This document shows, piece after piece, positions 48,051-64,000 of a stretch of 64,000 bases of DNA (position 1 is its first letter; each line of letters opens with the position of its first letter). Made by a program: the position numbers and the translations under genes. The notes under the pieces are model-generated. The model searched no databases and was not told the DNA's origin. It saw only the letters and a list, made by a program, of their open reading frames with translations. This DNA is from Pholiota molesta (Eukaryota > Basidiomycota > Agaricomycetes > Agaricales > Strophariaceae), in the NCBI GenBank assembly GCA_014925825.1, contig JACGCK010000011.1, positions 310,001 to 374,000 on the forward strand, written 5' to 3'.

Positions 48051-48841
48051 ATGGTCGCACGAGTTCCTAGTCGCACTTTCTGCTGCTGCATCCCCGTCAG
48101 AGCTGGCGTAATCGTAAGTCGACCCCCCTCTGCGTATGCTCTGATAGATAAATGGAAGCTAATACGTCTGTAGGTACTTGCTCTGCTTGGTCTAGTTGGA
48201 GGAAGTATAATTGCGGCTGCTTCTATCGTTAACATTCACCGTGACGGTATGTGAATTTAAGCGGTTGAAATGTTCTGTTATGGTCTCAAACGACCTTATC
48301 CATTAGAATCCAGCAAGCTCGCCTCGGTTTTGCAAATCATCATTTATCTGCTCTTAGCCCTTGTCTCCATCTTTGGGTGCGCCTGTTGTTTCATGCTCAA
48401 ACGCCGTCGATGCTGAACCTGTGTTTCTTCAAATAGTCTGATCGGAGCCATAGCCAGGCGCATTGGCTTTGTGCGATCTTACTTGGCCATGCTCATCGTC
48501 CATTTGCTCTTCAGTACGGCTATGGGAATCTTCGCTATCAACCGTAACTTCAAAGATGCGCCCAAGTATATCGCAGAATGTTCGAAAGGTACCGACCCCA
48601 CTGACGAATCAATCCTTGCCACGTGCAAGAACGGCGCTACCATTTTGAAGAGCTTGATGATCGGAACTTTCATTATTGCGTGGCTGCTCGAAACCTGTGC
48701 GTCGCTTCTGAACTCCGTCTCTCTTGGAAGTAGCTGATATCATATTTTTAATCAGGGGCTTGTTTCATTGTGGTCAATTATAGCAAGCAGCTCGTGGAGG
48801 AAGAACGGGCGGAATTGGTCAAGGATACCGAATCTTGGTAG
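48051..48841 (+). CDS. Four-helix (tetraspan-like) membrane protein, unknown
   Basis: This is a predicted integral membrane protein of about 190 residues. The start at 48051 gives MVARVPSRTFCCCIPVRAG. Exons join across introns with donors at 48114 (GTAAGT), 48245, about 48379 and 48698. Helices are VIVLALLGLVGGSIIAAASIV, SVLQIIIYLLLALVSIFGLIGAI, YLAMLIVHLLFSTAMGIFAI and, after a polar loop with two Cys (AECSKGTDPTDESILATCKNG), LMIGTFIIAWLLETWACFIVVNYS. The short cytosolic tail is charged (KQLVEEERAELVKDTESW). The topology and a two-Cys loop recall tetraspanins, but the CCG motif is absent. Many Agaricomycetes carry similar small proteins of unknown role (recollection, not checked). Confidence 0.75.
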
Positions 48842-49247
48842 ATCATAGATCGTACAAGCGTTCTCCTAATTTGTGTATTTCTTACTCGACCAACGACGAT
48901 TCTTTTCTCCAATTGAATAATGTTAGCGATGATTGTGTTTATCAGTCAGAACCCACTGGAGCACTTCATTACGATATTGCGAAATAATCTGTAGAGTATT
49001 TCGACCTCTCATTGTACATCTGGTTCCCGGGATGCCTTGGAAGTTGGTGATGCGACGTCAGTGTAAGTATCATCAGTGACCCGCAAACAGTAATCGAGGA
49101 ATCCTTATGTTCTTACGTAATACATATAACCTTGCGCCATAGTTCAACACCACACTTTCACCAACACTAGTAAAGCAAAAGCTTTGCTGATTACTGCCTT
49201 TCTCTCCTCAGCCCTTTCCTAGATATCCCCTCTCCATACCATCCAAA
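48842..49247. other. Intergenic, upstream of pyruvate carrier
   Basis: This 406-bp spacer contains a 15-bp palindrome-like word (AGCAAA/TTTGCT, 49174-49188) about 60 bp before the start codon. Nothing else was recognised. Confidence 0.4.
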
Positions 49248-49816
49248 ATGTCGGGCCCTGCAGCTTCAGCCGGCGCGTCCAAAATGCAAGCCTTCATGAA
49301 CCATCCCGCAGGTAGCTGTCCAGAGCCAGTGCATTATGACAATATTCCATGTTCCTCACGCTGCCCACGCAGGACCCAAGACCGTCTTCTTTTGGGCGCC
49401 CTTGATGAAGTGGTGCTTGGTCGCCGCAGGACTGAAAGATTTGAGCCGTCCAGCTGACAAGCTGAGCACGTCCCAGAACCTTGGTGAACTTCCAATATAT
49501 TCAGTCGTTGATATGCTGCTGACTATGCAATCAAGCTCTGGCTGCTACTGGCTTCATCTGGGTGCGGTACTCCTTGGTTATTACTCCTGTTAATTACAGC
49601 TTGGCAGCGGTACGCATTATACTTGGATCTTCTAGAGTCTTAATGACATTCAAATGCTTCCATTTTTAGGTCAACTTCTTCGTTGGTTTGTCTGGTTTGT
49701 CTCAATTAGGGCGTATCGCACAGTGAGTCTCTTCGCTGGTTTCTTTTCCGATTTGCTTCGCAAACATCTGCCCTAGCTATCGGTACACTCACCCCGACGC
49801 CGCGAAATCACCATGA
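49248..49816 (+). CDS. Mitochondrial pyruvate carrier subunit (MPC2/MPC3-like)
   Basis: This subunit of the inner-membrane carrier imports pyruvate for the TCA cycle. Exons are 49248-49311, 49373-49483, 49536-49609, 49670-49722 and 49777-49816, giving 113 residues with every phase correct. Family blocks are MQAFMNHPAGPKTVFFWAPLMKWCLV, AGLKDLSRPADKLSTSQN and ATGFIWVRYSLVITPVNYSLAAVNFFVG, ending LGRIAHYRYTHPDAAKSP. The TGFIWVRYS..ITPVNYSL core is diagnostic. Length is normal for the family. A second MPC partner is not in this window. Confidence 0.93.
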
Positions 49817-49939
49817 GTAATCTTTGGCTTGGTCGTCTCTATTCGATATCCCATTATCAACTATGTATTGTGGAAACCCTGAAGATATATGGTTTAAATA
49901 GACATGCAGGTCGCAAACTGGATAAGCATGTGTGATGCA

Positions 49940-50688
49940 TTATCTTGTCCCGGAAGTACCACCTTTTCTTTTCGATTTTGGTGAGGTCCTCGATAGCTTC
50001 GGCGCAGGTTCTGACCTTCGGTCCTCAGCATCCCCGACTATGCTCTGTACCGCGCCCACCCAGTTTCCTCTGAGCATATGTCCAGCAGCAGCAGTGATTG
50101 TCGACATTATCTGTTGCACCTGTTGGTTCGCATTATCTCCCTCTCTCCCTTCTTGGTATTGCCATTCTTTATGACGTGCGAACGACTCCCATGGCTTGGG
50201 ACGTTTTGTTTTTATGTTTTTACTTCGCGATCTCGATGAACGAGTATTTGTCGTGCGCCTAGGATCATCGAGGAGACTGGCGAATAAGCCTCCAAGACCG
50301 GGAATGCCGCCTTGATTTCCGATTGCGTTACCACCGCCGTTTCCTAATAAAAAGCCCACTCCTCCAATGAAGATGCCGAATAAAGTGCCCCATTTCATAA
50401 ACCAAAAGGTTGTCCGCAGCATCCAGCTGGAAGTTCGATAGAAGCTGGAAAGGGCGAGGTATGCAGTAAGGATGGTGATAATAGGTGGCAGTATTGCTTG
50501 AGCATTCCAGCTTTCGGGGCATTGGCTAAGAGTGAATTACAAAGGTTGATGAAAGCGGAGAGAGCTGCAAAAGTATGCGATAATAATTTGACGAGGAGTG
50601 AATAGAGTGGGCCAGGAAGATTGGTCGAAAGGTAGTCAAGGAGGGGATCGAAAAGAGCAGGCAGAAATCCACCCGCTGCATCTGCCAT
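49940..50688 (-). CDS. Apq12-like nuclear envelope/ER membrane protein
   Basis: This probably belongs to the Apq12 family (nuclear pore assembly, membrane fluidity). The start at 50688 gives MADAAGGFLPALFDPLL; an upstream Met at 50721 is possible. Hydrophobic segments are LYSLLVKLLSHTFAALSAFI, ILPPIITILTAYLALSSFY and FMKWGTLFGIFIGGVGFLLG. The C-terminal half is soluble, with a basic patch (RSSRSRSKNIKTKRPKPWESF) and a Gln-rich helix. Joining NAPE to SWNAQAILPP needs one extra C in the CCCC run at about 50515-50518, since the raw frame instead reads NAPKAGML. The end at 49940 is KRKGGTSGTR. Family assignment rests on the LPP..YLALxSxYRTxxWMxRTxxWFxKWG pattern. Confidence 0.62.
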
Positions 50689-51146
50689 GGTGGCAGAGTC
50701 TGTAGGCGACAACGAAAGCACCGATGGTACCGCGTGTCTCCTCTACTGACACAAGTCCGCCGAGTCGCACTGGTTCATTTAGCGGCGTGGGTGTCTGATC
50801 CTCGGCTTGTTCCAATGCTGTGCGGCAGTGACAAGTGACTGTCTGATATGTGACATAAAATATAGCCACGATCAATGTTTGGTAAGACAAGGAATTGGGG
50901 TTCACCTGGATTCGGACCAATCGGAAACAGTGCGGCTGTGGCAAAGGCCGTGACTGTCTTTCTTATAAGTCCCTTAAAGGGAATATTATTTATGGTTCAA
51001 AGCCCGCGACTTTAACAAACATGTCATAACAAAAGGACATATAAGGGTCTCCCTTCTGCTACCTCACCTTCCCAAACTCACCCTCTAAAACGAGACTTCT
51101 TCGACCCCTCACTTCATCTCCCACCACCATTTGGAACCTTTTCATT
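50689..51146. other. Divergent intergenic region
   Basis: This 458-bp region lies between the Apq12-like gene and the small CxxC gene. A pyrimidine-rich run at about 51040-51120 precedes the latter, as is common before fungal starts. Confidence 0.45.
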
Positions 51147-51820
51147 ATGGCTATGAAGCGTAAATTCGAGATCGATTCAGATGACGTTCCGCGTACTGTG
51201 CGTCCTCTATACTATGAGCGCTCATGCGCGCTTCTAACTTTCGCCGCCTGGAATAGCAAACAAAGCAGCTGAAACTTGTCCCTTTCCCAAACATGGAACT
51301 TGACACCGACGTCCTCATGACAGAGGCTGAGCCGGCCTATCCAGAGATGGTTCATAGTCGTTTGCAGTCTACCGCAAGTTCAATTTCCTCCAGTGCCTCG
51401 GATTCACCCGTCGGAAATTCACGTAAGTTGTGTATTCATTAATACATCGCTCCCCATGCTTAATGAGGAACATAGCAGCATATCCGACGTTCGACCTTTA
51501 CCCCCTCCCATTTTTTTCCAACACTGGATCGGTAGAACCCAACTCTCACAACTTCTCATATTATTCTGGTCAATTATCCAACTCTCAGGTCGGATTGATG
51601 CAACCCTTGAACTCCTTTGTGCATCACAGGTAATGTGATACTTCTGGCGTTGTAACAGCTTTGTCTCAGCAAGTTGATTTTTTTCTTCTGTTCATGTAGC
51701 TCGAACTGTACGCAAATACCTAAACTAAAAGTCGCTTGCGCTTCTGGTATCAACGGTCAACGCACAATGTGGAGCCATTGCGAACAATGCGGCGCAATTT
51801 CCATGGTAGAGAGTGACTAA
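51147..51820 (+). CDS. Small protein ending in a CxxC motif, unknown
   Basis: I cannot name a family. Exons are 51147-51197, 51257-51422, 51476-51629 and 51700-51820, giving 163 residues with all phases consistent. The N-terminus is basic then acidic (MAMKRKFEIDSDDVP), followed by a Ser-rich linker and an aromatic Pro/Asn/Ser region (FDLYPLPFFSNTGS). The C-terminus reads CTQIPKLKVACASGINGQRTMWSHCEQCGAI, with a CxxC that could bind zinc together with the earlier cysteines. The clean splicing strongly favours a real gene. The CxxC end could be a small zinc or redox motif. Confidence 0.65.
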
Positions 51821-52929
51821 ACCTACTGACCTTGTTCTAGCCCAACAGAATGGCTTCCCCAGTGTTCTTGCTCTCATATTCCTCCGTCTTCTTTATGCGC
51901 TATTATTCTTGCTTCATGCTATCGTACAATTGTATTGCTCCTGCCAACCAACGCGACTGGACGTCACCTCGGTTCAGCACTATCGCCGCCAGTTACCGCC
52001 TCGACTATCAACTCCCAACAACTCGCCATCACGTTGCTTCCGCCTCCGTCCTTCGACCAAAGAAAGACAGCTTCTCTCTCTCTCTCTCTCTCTCTCTCCC
52101 TCTATGCCGGAGGGAAAATGCCTCCAGTCGTATCTTGTTCGTCTATCAGCTATTCTTCGTTATAGACGAGCATCATAGAATCTTTTTCCTGTATCATACT
52201 GCCCAATATGTCAAGCTCGACAGTTTATTCGTTCTCCGTTGTTGCAAGTTCAGAACCTGAATAGTGAAGATCTCAATTGAGGCATCCACTGGCATCCAGC
52301 CCCCTCGAGTCTATTTTCGTCGATTTGAATAACATCATCGCTTCAACGTTCAGATCAAATCAATAAGTATGTCTGCGTACCCGTGACCCAGCACCGCGCA
52401 ATCATGTTACCAGAGGGAGATAGTCAGAGAAAAGGAGGATCTATCCGGCGTTAACTTGTGCGGGGTACTGGGGTCCACATCCTCTTTTGGAGGGGTTGGT
52501 CACGAGGCCCTCGCCCGATTGTCGACTGCAGGCTATTCATTCAACTTCGCAGGTTATCCCTATTCTATCAAGGTGTGTGTCAACAACATCTGAATTCTCT
52601 ACGAATTCCCCTTTATGTAAGATCCGATTCATTCAACCACCTTTGTTGATCGTGTTTTTCGTTCCCATTCTTTCAGTGCCATATCCACGAAAGGAAGTAA
52701 TCAAGTCTTCAAAGCTTCAAGGCTAAGCTCCACATACTGCCGAGCCCGAAAGAATCACACCATCGGAGGGGCCCCGGCCTTCTTACAAGAAATAAACGAC
52801 GGTTAATGATAGATCAAATCACACCGTCTTGAGAAGATGCAAGGTTATTCCAGCCGGTCCCAAGTATTTAAGAGGGGGCAGACATAGGTTGCTATCCATT
52901 CTGTCGTTCGGAAGGACTTCCTCCCCAGC
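51821..52929. other. Intergenic with TC microsatellite
   Basis: This 1.1-kb spacer lies upstream of the sugar transporter. It has a (TC)13 run at 52073-52098. Frames that cross it are artefacts of the repeat. No gene was recognised. Confidence 0.5.
52073..52098 (+). repeat. (TC)13 microsatellite
   Basis: Thirteen uninterrupted TC units, followed by CCTC. Confidence 0.9.
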
Positions 52930-55528
<2,599 letters not shown>

Positions 55529-55917
55529 TGATTTACGTCTTCGTGAAGAGTAGCATGAAATTCTTGGCCTTTAATGAACCTAACGAAACCTAAGTATTTA
55601 ACGACTCGGAAGTCGACCGCTACCGACGTTTCTAGCCTCTTTACTAGTGTTTACTATGTAGTTTTCTGATTATCCTGTAGGTTTTAGATGTGCTTTGACA
55701 GTACCTAACTGGATAGCACTTTTTATATTGGGTCCGTGGTGAAGCAATACGCGATTACGTGAGCAGTGTAATCAATATTTGATCGAAAGTCATGTAGTAG
55801 TTGACGCGGTGGGGTGTTGGAAGTTGAATCTTATCTCTCACAATACCTTGCGCGCACTTGAACAAAGCTATAGGGCCACAGCGTCCGCTTCTGCTGTACT
55901 ACTAGCTCCCGAGAATC
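55529..55917. other. Intergenic
   Basis: This 389-bp spacer lies between two same-strand genes. Nothing was recognised beyond AT-rich 3' flank. Confidence 0.4.
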
Positions 55918-57367
55918 ATGACACAAACAACACTACTACAATATGAGGCGCCCTGTAGGTTGCTCATATCCTTTTACTATGTACAATGATGCTTAATGGA
56001 TGGTGTGCAGGGCCCGTCCATAGTTTAGATTGGTGTAAGTCGTCAGCGCCTGGTCAACAACTTCGTCCGCGATCTGCATTCCGCCTTGGTGTCGCCTCTT
56101 TTACAGAAAACTATCAAAATCAAATCGCAGTTGTCGGATTACAAGATGAGCGGGTCCTTGTAGAAGATGACTTCGCCGATTATCCGGACTTTGTAACACT
56201 CTGTGAGGCATATCATGGATATCCGGCAACAAGCTTGCAATGGCAACCTGCGTCCGCCCAAAGCTTCGCTTGGTCACAGAAGTCTCCATCTACTGAGCTT
56301 CTGGCCACAACGGGCGATGCTTTGCGGGTATGGGAGTACAGTGGAGATGGGCCAGCTGCGGCGTCGAGTTACGTCGGAAGGCAGCCACCTATTTCTTCGG
56401 GTCACAGCTTGACCATGAAAACGGCTCTATCTGGGGTGTGTAGGTAATCCCTGTACTTGATAATCCTCCCTTTTAACTCTATTCAGCAGTCTAAAGTACA
56501 AAACCAATCAGCTGGAGCACCGTTGACCAACTTTTCCTGGAATGAAAAGTCGCCTAATCTTATCGTTACTGCATCTATCGACACCACATGTACTGTATGG
56601 AATATCGACACTTCCACCGCCATGACACAGCTCATTGCCCATGATCGCGAAGTCTATGATGTCGCTTGGTTACCTGGATCTACAGACATCTTTGTGTCTG
56701 TAGGGGCGGACGGAAGCTTGCGTGCTTTCGATCTTCGGAGTCTTGAGCACTCCACCATCCTCTATGAAACCCCAGCTCCCAAAAATGTGCCTCCCCCATC
56801 CGCTAATCCATCTACATCTGCGCGACCGCCGACCTCACCACTGCTACGCATTGCTTTTAATCCTTCCGACTCAAACTACATGTCAACCTTTCATATGGAT
56901 GGATCTGATGTTCAAATCCTAGATATGCGTAGCCCGGGTCAACCTGTTATCGAACTGAAAGGCCATCATGGTCCCATCAATGCACTGGGATGGGGTTCTG
57001 CAGATCACCCTCTACTCGCAACAGCAGGTGATTTTTTTCATAATTATCTTATATATTATACTCAATTACTCTATTATTATTATTATTAGGGGATGACTGT
57101 CAAGTCTTACTATGGGATCTTGCCAATTATACGCAAGGAGCCGCTTCGCCGCGGAGTGCTGGCTCTCGTCTGAACTCTCCTCGTCCAGATGCGAAGAAGA
57201 GAGTTGTGACTGAACCTGTGATGGCATATACCGCACCCAACCAGATAACCAACCTCGCTTGGTCACCTCAGATTCCGGGCATGACGATGAATACGGGGTA
57301 CTCAACGGCCACTGGGGAGTGGCTTGCAATTGCTTCTGGAAAGACTGTGAAGGCGTTGAAAGTATAA
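55918..57367 (+). CDS. WD40 protein, WDR68/DCAF7 (HAN11) type
   Basis: This is a seven-bladed beta-propeller scaffold that binds DYRK kinases and CUL4-DDB1 in animals. Exons are 55918-55954, 56011-56435, 56487-57027 and 57090-57367, giving 426 residues with phases intact. Diagnostic stretches are WPVHSLDWC, FRLGVASFTENYQNQIAVVGL, LLATTGDALRVWEY, PLTNFSWNEKSPNLIVTASIDTTCTVWNI, LIAHDREVYDVAWLPGSTDIFVSVGADGSLRAFDLRSLEHSTILYE, MDGSDVQILDMRSPGQPV, LKGHHGPINALGW and ITNLAWSPQ. An insert rich in Pro/Ser (APKNVPPPSANPSTSARPP) separates two blades. A TTA microsatellite lies in the last intron just before the acceptor. Confidence 0.93.
57072..57088 (+). repeat. (TTA)n microsatellite in an intron
   Basis: A run of ATT/TTA units ends at the 3' splice site (TTATTATTAG) of the last WDR68-like intron, so length changes would alter the region just before the acceptor. 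Confidence 0.75.
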
Positions 57368-57980
57368 TACCTATAACAAATATATACCACGCAGCTTGAC
57401 GGCCATGTTTTTCCTCCTGGAGTTAAAATGATTGCCGGCGGTATTGCAAGAATTTGAATTTCAGTTTCAGTTATGTACTAATCAAGTACTAATAGACAGT
57501 GACAGGCCGTGATAAAACGTTCTGCGTGCTAGCCAGCCAGCATATGTTGAAGTTACTCAGATTAGACATGATTCAGTCTCTATCACTGAGTGGATGGATT
57601 CTTTTCTATAACATTCGAGTCAAGGTAATAGTGATTCTTGTAATTGGGCCTTGCCTTGCCTTGTCACTGGAATTGTGTAAGTTTTTATCATGCAGTCGTG
57701 TTTCAAGGACATTACGAAGGTTTAATGCTCTAGCAACATGTCATATTGCACTACACAAATTGTCTATTTCCTTTCAATTTGATAATTTCTTGTACATGGA
57801 CAGCGCTTCAGTCTGGTCTCCATAAATACAGTGTCTGTTTCAATACGGCGTGGGGGGCTTCTCCAAATAAAATTTACAAAACTCATTTCATTACGACATG
57901 AATCAAATTTACTCAATTGTAGGTAAATACATAAGTCGTAAAATCATCAATTACCCGTGTACAAGAAAATTGCAGACCAT
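57368..57980. other. Intergenic, convergent 3' flanks
   Basis: This 613-bp spacer lies between the WD40 gene and the nucleoside transporter. Short open frames do not resemble proteins. Confidence 0.4.
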
Positions 57981-60359
<2,379 letters not shown>

Positions 60360-63300
60360 CCTGGGTCTGAAGCTTGCGACGAGCCGGAAAATGATAGGCT
60401 GGGTGTGGAAGAGGTAGGAGACCCCCGGAGTGGTCTACAATATGGACTTAAGTATGATTCACTTCTGAGATGCGCCAAGGAGTAGCCACTTTGAATTTGA
60501 CAGTTTTCACCATATGGCTGAGTTCCAGGTGGCCTATAAATAGACTTATCGGGAATGAATTTAGTCGGAAGCCACCCACACCGACCTGATCAATTTATTC
60601 TACTTATGCACTATCCACACATGCAATGTCCGTTTTTGGCTAATTTTGCATGTGAAAGTTCTTTGTTGGCCTTTTTGTGCATGTAAAATTCAGCCATTTT
60701 ATATACAAGCAAAAAATTTCAGCACACATAAGCGACATCGACTTGCATAATCTTCTATATCTACCCGGGTTCCTTTCCGCCACGATGCCACATTTACAAC
60801 GAAAAAAAATGGGCAACCTATATTGATTGAATTTTTCTTTCAACCAAAGTCCCATGTTGGCCCACGTCTCTTCCATGTTCGGGCATCTTGAAGTTACGAA
60901 AAAAAGAAATAACTGGCATGCCATCATGGACACATACATATGTGCCACCACACTGCCTCTCTTCCATATGAAAGATAAGCCTATAAATACCAGGATAATA
61001 ATGGGGTTGATAAGCCCCGCTAAATTCCTCGATAATAATATGACGCACCTAATAGCATAGTATAAGTACCCTCTAAAGAAATGTCAATAAGCTTTAACGA
61101 CTATGAACAAGCATGACAGTCCTTTGAAATCAAAAAATTCACTAATGTTCGTTTAGACATGCAAGATAGCAAGTCATGTTTGAATCATCGAGGCAAAAGA
61201 TGATTGACACAAATATCTATGACATCTCATTCCAAAAGCACGCATGGTCCATTTGTAGTCGTGTGCAAATCTACTGTCAGGTACGTTATTGGACTGCATA
61301 ATGGATGAAAGCATGTGGAGAATCAAATACCGGAGTTTTCGCAGTCAGCCCCACTTGTTCATCCTTCGATAGTGTTTCAGGTTGTACTCTACAACCTTGC
61401 CATCTTTCATTCCTTCTTTGGACCATCTCATCCAAGGCTTGTGTTCAATAGTCCGTGTGAGGGAGGCTCCTATCTTGTCGGTTAGGAAGGGGTTGGTAAT
61501 CTGGTTTAACAACGCCAAGGGACACTGCACATCGGAGACCTGCATCTCCGCGCGGTCAGTTAGAACCTTCGGCTTGAATGGGTTTGACCTCGATCAACGA
61601 ACTTGAGGGCATTTTACGCACAAGGTTCCACCAGCGCCCCAGACTTAGATCAACACCTCTTGAATGGACCGTACATTCCCATGGTTCAGCTGCGATGCGC
61701 TAAGCAGGTGCATCGCCACCAAAACAGCACTATGTATATTGTGAGTCCTGGAGAACAGGGAATTGCCAGTGTCACACCCTCTCCTTTGATTGAGGTGTCA
61801 TGGACTTGTCGGAAGTACCAGCTGCGCGGTCACTGTAGTCATTGGACACTTCTACGTCCATTAATGTCGCAATTTCCATGTAACCACAGACTTGGATGAA
61901 TGAATTCGTGTTCGCGAGGTGAACCTGGGGATTGAAGCCTCCGGGAAGCCTATAAGTTGAAGCCACGAAGCGATAGTAATAGGTCAGAAATTGCCATAAC
62001 TCCCTAACTAGATGCCAGAGTGGTTGCAGTGATATCGAGCATACGCTTCATCGTTGGAGCTTACGGAAGCACCTACACTCCATATTCGACTGCGCTGGAG
62101 ACCTATGCACCCATTTTGATTGGACTAATATTTTGAATTTCTTGGGATATCGCTTCTTGCATCACGATGTCCTCCTGAGCAATATCCGCCATTAAGCCTG
62201 TTACTGCGGATAGGTAAAAGGTCGGCCTGTCGTGCTTCTAAGTTGATGATATGTGGAGTACCGTTGAAAGCGTACACATTCGGAAACAAGGTCTATCCTG
62301 GGGGCCCAAATATGCCTTTGGTATAGCATCTAGCACACAAGAGACTTTGTCGAGGTTGTTATCGAAGAAGCCCAGGATTACTGTACATGTACAGCGGGGT
62401 TGACGAGAGGCAGCCGGAAAATGACGATCCAAAGCGGAAGGCCAGCATAATATAGAGAAAAAGATGCCCATGAGACCGAGCACGTCATCGCCGCAGGCTC
62501 TTGTACCATAGAACATCATCTAAATAAGGATTGTCAGTCATGATTATGTTTCCATATATTTAAAAACTCGGATTATAGGGTACTGGAGCTGGAACTCGAA
62601 TTTGCAGCAAGAATAGCTCCATTTTTGTAACTACAGAAATCGACGAAGAGTTAGGTACAGTCTACATTTGAGTAGGCTCAAAATGGTTGCTTGGATGCCA
62701 TAGCACCGTCCAGAAACATTGCGGGTACTGGGAGAGATTCGTAATGTCCAGAACAAGGCTCAGCGACAAATGAGACCCTTGACAGAAAGATAGTACTGCT
62801 TTGAGTGGGAAGAAGTGAGCACCTCCACATCCACGACAAATTCATCCTGGAGACTTGATCAGATGGGCGTGGAGTGTTGCGCCTTCGAGTTGGTGTCGAC
62901 AACGGAGCGTCAATGCAGAGCTCGAGATGCGAACGAAATGCTTTCGGATTTGAGCTTCAAACTTCAGGCGTCGGTAGTTGGCTAGAATAGCACAGAGACT
63001 GGAGTCTGGAGCAGTATTGGATAAAGTATGCATGTAACTTTGAAGAATTGCCTACAGGCGGGTAGTTCAAGTAAGGCTTGAAGTATGCCTCGAAGCTCGC
63101 GTGAGTCGCATTAGATGGCGATTTGATGGCGCGTTTGTTGGTTTCAGGTTGGTTTGACATCGCGTGATGTAAACTACATTTATAGTGTGACAATAGTCAC
63201 GAGTCACGACTCACCATACCGTTAAGTAGGTAACTCATTAATATTTAATCATTGCCCTTGGTTTGCACTTTGTTCTTGCTTTGCTCAACGCCTGCCAATT

Positions 63301-63440
63301 TGAAAGAAGTGACTTGGCTCGAATTTGATTGATTCTCTGTCAAGAAATCACTTTCGTCTGAGGCCCACCTTGCCTTGCCACGAATTTTGAATCATAGGCC
63401 ACTCGTCGACACACACAGCGAACTCGGATACTGCGTCGCA
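60360..63440. other. 3.1-kb region without a recognisable gene, possible relics
   Basis: This is the longest gene-poor stretch. 60560-61330 is AT-rich with no protein-like frame. Between 61340 and 63180 several minus-strand frames have protein-like composition, for example TDKIGASLTRTIEHKPWMRW near 61345-61545, a frame at 62238-62519 and one starting at 63193 or 63180 (MSNQPETNKRAIK). I could not link them into one gene or name a family. They may be exons of an unknown gene, or the remains of one. No terminal repeats, transposase or reverse transcriptase motif was seen. Confidence 0.4.
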
Positions 63441-64000
63441 ATGACCTTGGTATCTTCAATACTGCTACTATGCATTACCCCTGCGCTCGCTTTGGCATCT
63501 TATTCTTCTAGGCCGCTGGTTCTGTGGCATGGTCTTGGTCCGTGTAATAATAAGGCTGATGTTCGAGGTTTTTGAGTCTTGACGATTTTGTGATACAGGT
63601 GACTCGCATTTATCTCCAGGGATGCAAGAATTTGCATCCAAAATCAGAGATATTCACCCAGGCATATTTATACATTCTGTCTTCATTGACGAAGACTTGG
63701 ACAAGGATAGGCAGGCGGGATTTGTACGTCTTCCAATATCAAAACGCACCACGTAGTATGAGCTAACTTCTCACGTAGTATGGAAACGCCAATGAACAAA
63801 TCGAGTTTGTTGCTACTCAGCTTGCATCTATTCCTGAGCTTCGTGGAGGCTTCGACGCCATTGGGTTCTCTCAAGGTACATGTAACTTCTTTGGTTCATC
63901 GAACTATTATTAATTCAGAAGAAAGGTGGACAATTTCTACGTGCCTATGTAGAACGGTATAACTCCCCTCCAGTCAATAATCTCGTCACCTTTGGTTCGC
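63441..64000 (+). CDS. PPT1: Palmitoyl-protein thioesterase, 5' part
   Basis: This lysosomal/vacuolar thioesterase removes fatty acids from S-acylated proteins. The start at 63441 gives a signal peptide (MTLVSSILLLCITPALALASYS). RPLVLWHGLG then joins over an intron (about 63538-63597) to GDSHLSPGMQEFASKIRDIHPG, then VFIDEDLDKDRQAGF and, over a second intron, YGNANEQIEFVATQL. The nucleophile elbow GFSQGG is formed across a third intron (63876 to about 63925), supplying the catalytic Ser. FLRAYVERYNSPPVNNLVTFGS continues to the right edge, so Asp and His of the triad lie outside the window. The frame is intact. Confidence 0.92.

Noticed and set aside
51850..52260. Open frames of 76-136 residues crossing the (TC)n run
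   Set aside because: They exist in all three frames because the dinucleotide repeat has no stops, and composition is only Ser/Leu/Pro.
60360..63440. LTR retrotransposon or DNA transposon
   Set aside because: No terminal repeats, target duplications, reverse transcriptase or transposase motifs were seen.

Overview
This window comes from the nuclear genome of a filamentous basidiomycete, most probably an Agaricomycete. Genes are dense and lie on both strands. They are broken by many short introns (about 45-70 nt, GT..AG), and some exons are only 20-60 nt long. The protein set is fungal and includes a STE3-type pheromone receptor, HbrB/Bit61, a WDR68-like protein and a peroxisomal dysferlin-domain protein. 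A nuclear tRNA-Ser gene carries a short intron. There are no bacterial operons, Shine-Dalgarno sites or CRISPR arrays. All calls were made by reading the sequence, and exon borders were inferred by hand from splice signals and reading-frame continuity.

Layout. 0-20 kb: the 3' end of a Pex24/dysferlin-type peroxin (+), a STE3 receptor (-), a plant-type asparaginase (-), tRNA-Ser(GCT) with a 13-nt intron (+), dynamitin (+), an HbrB/TORC2 subunit (-), mitochondrial Qri7 (+), the recombination translocase RDH54/TID1 (+) and a membrane-anchored amidohydrolase (-). 20-36.6 kb: the ER ubiquitin ligase HRD1 (+), an Aim41/YqeY protein (-), a queuosine-salvage hydrolase (+), NAD kinase (-), two small unknown genes, an HMT1/ABCB6-like ABC half transporter (+) and a glycine-rich RNA-binding protein (+). 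36.6-38.7 kb: an AT-rich gene-free island with tandem hairpin repeats, GC-rich hairpin clusters and a perfect 12-bp inverted repeat. 38.7-52 kb: an HMG-box transcription factor (+), ILV6 (-), COG5 (-), an unknown Y/G/S-rich protein (+), a four-helix membrane protein (+), a mitochondrial pyruvate carrier (+), an Apq12-like protein (-) and a small CxxC protein (+). 52-64 kb: an MFS sugar transporter (+), a WDR68/DCAF7-like WD40 protein (+), a concentrative nucleoside transporter (-), a 3-kb stretch with no recognisable gene, and the 5' part of palmitoyl-protein thioesterase (+).

These are mostly unrelated housekeeping genes rather than a cluster. Several pairs are divergent with 130-220 bp between start codons, and several are convergent with 30-250 bp between stops.

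One pattern dominates on careful reading. At least ten reading-frame breaks occur in six genes that otherwise look well conserved, and most are repaired by restoring one base in a short homopolymer. This is more likely assembly error than gene decay. I did not find a convincing undescribed system. The most unusual DNA is the hairpin-rich island at 37.6-38.4 kb.
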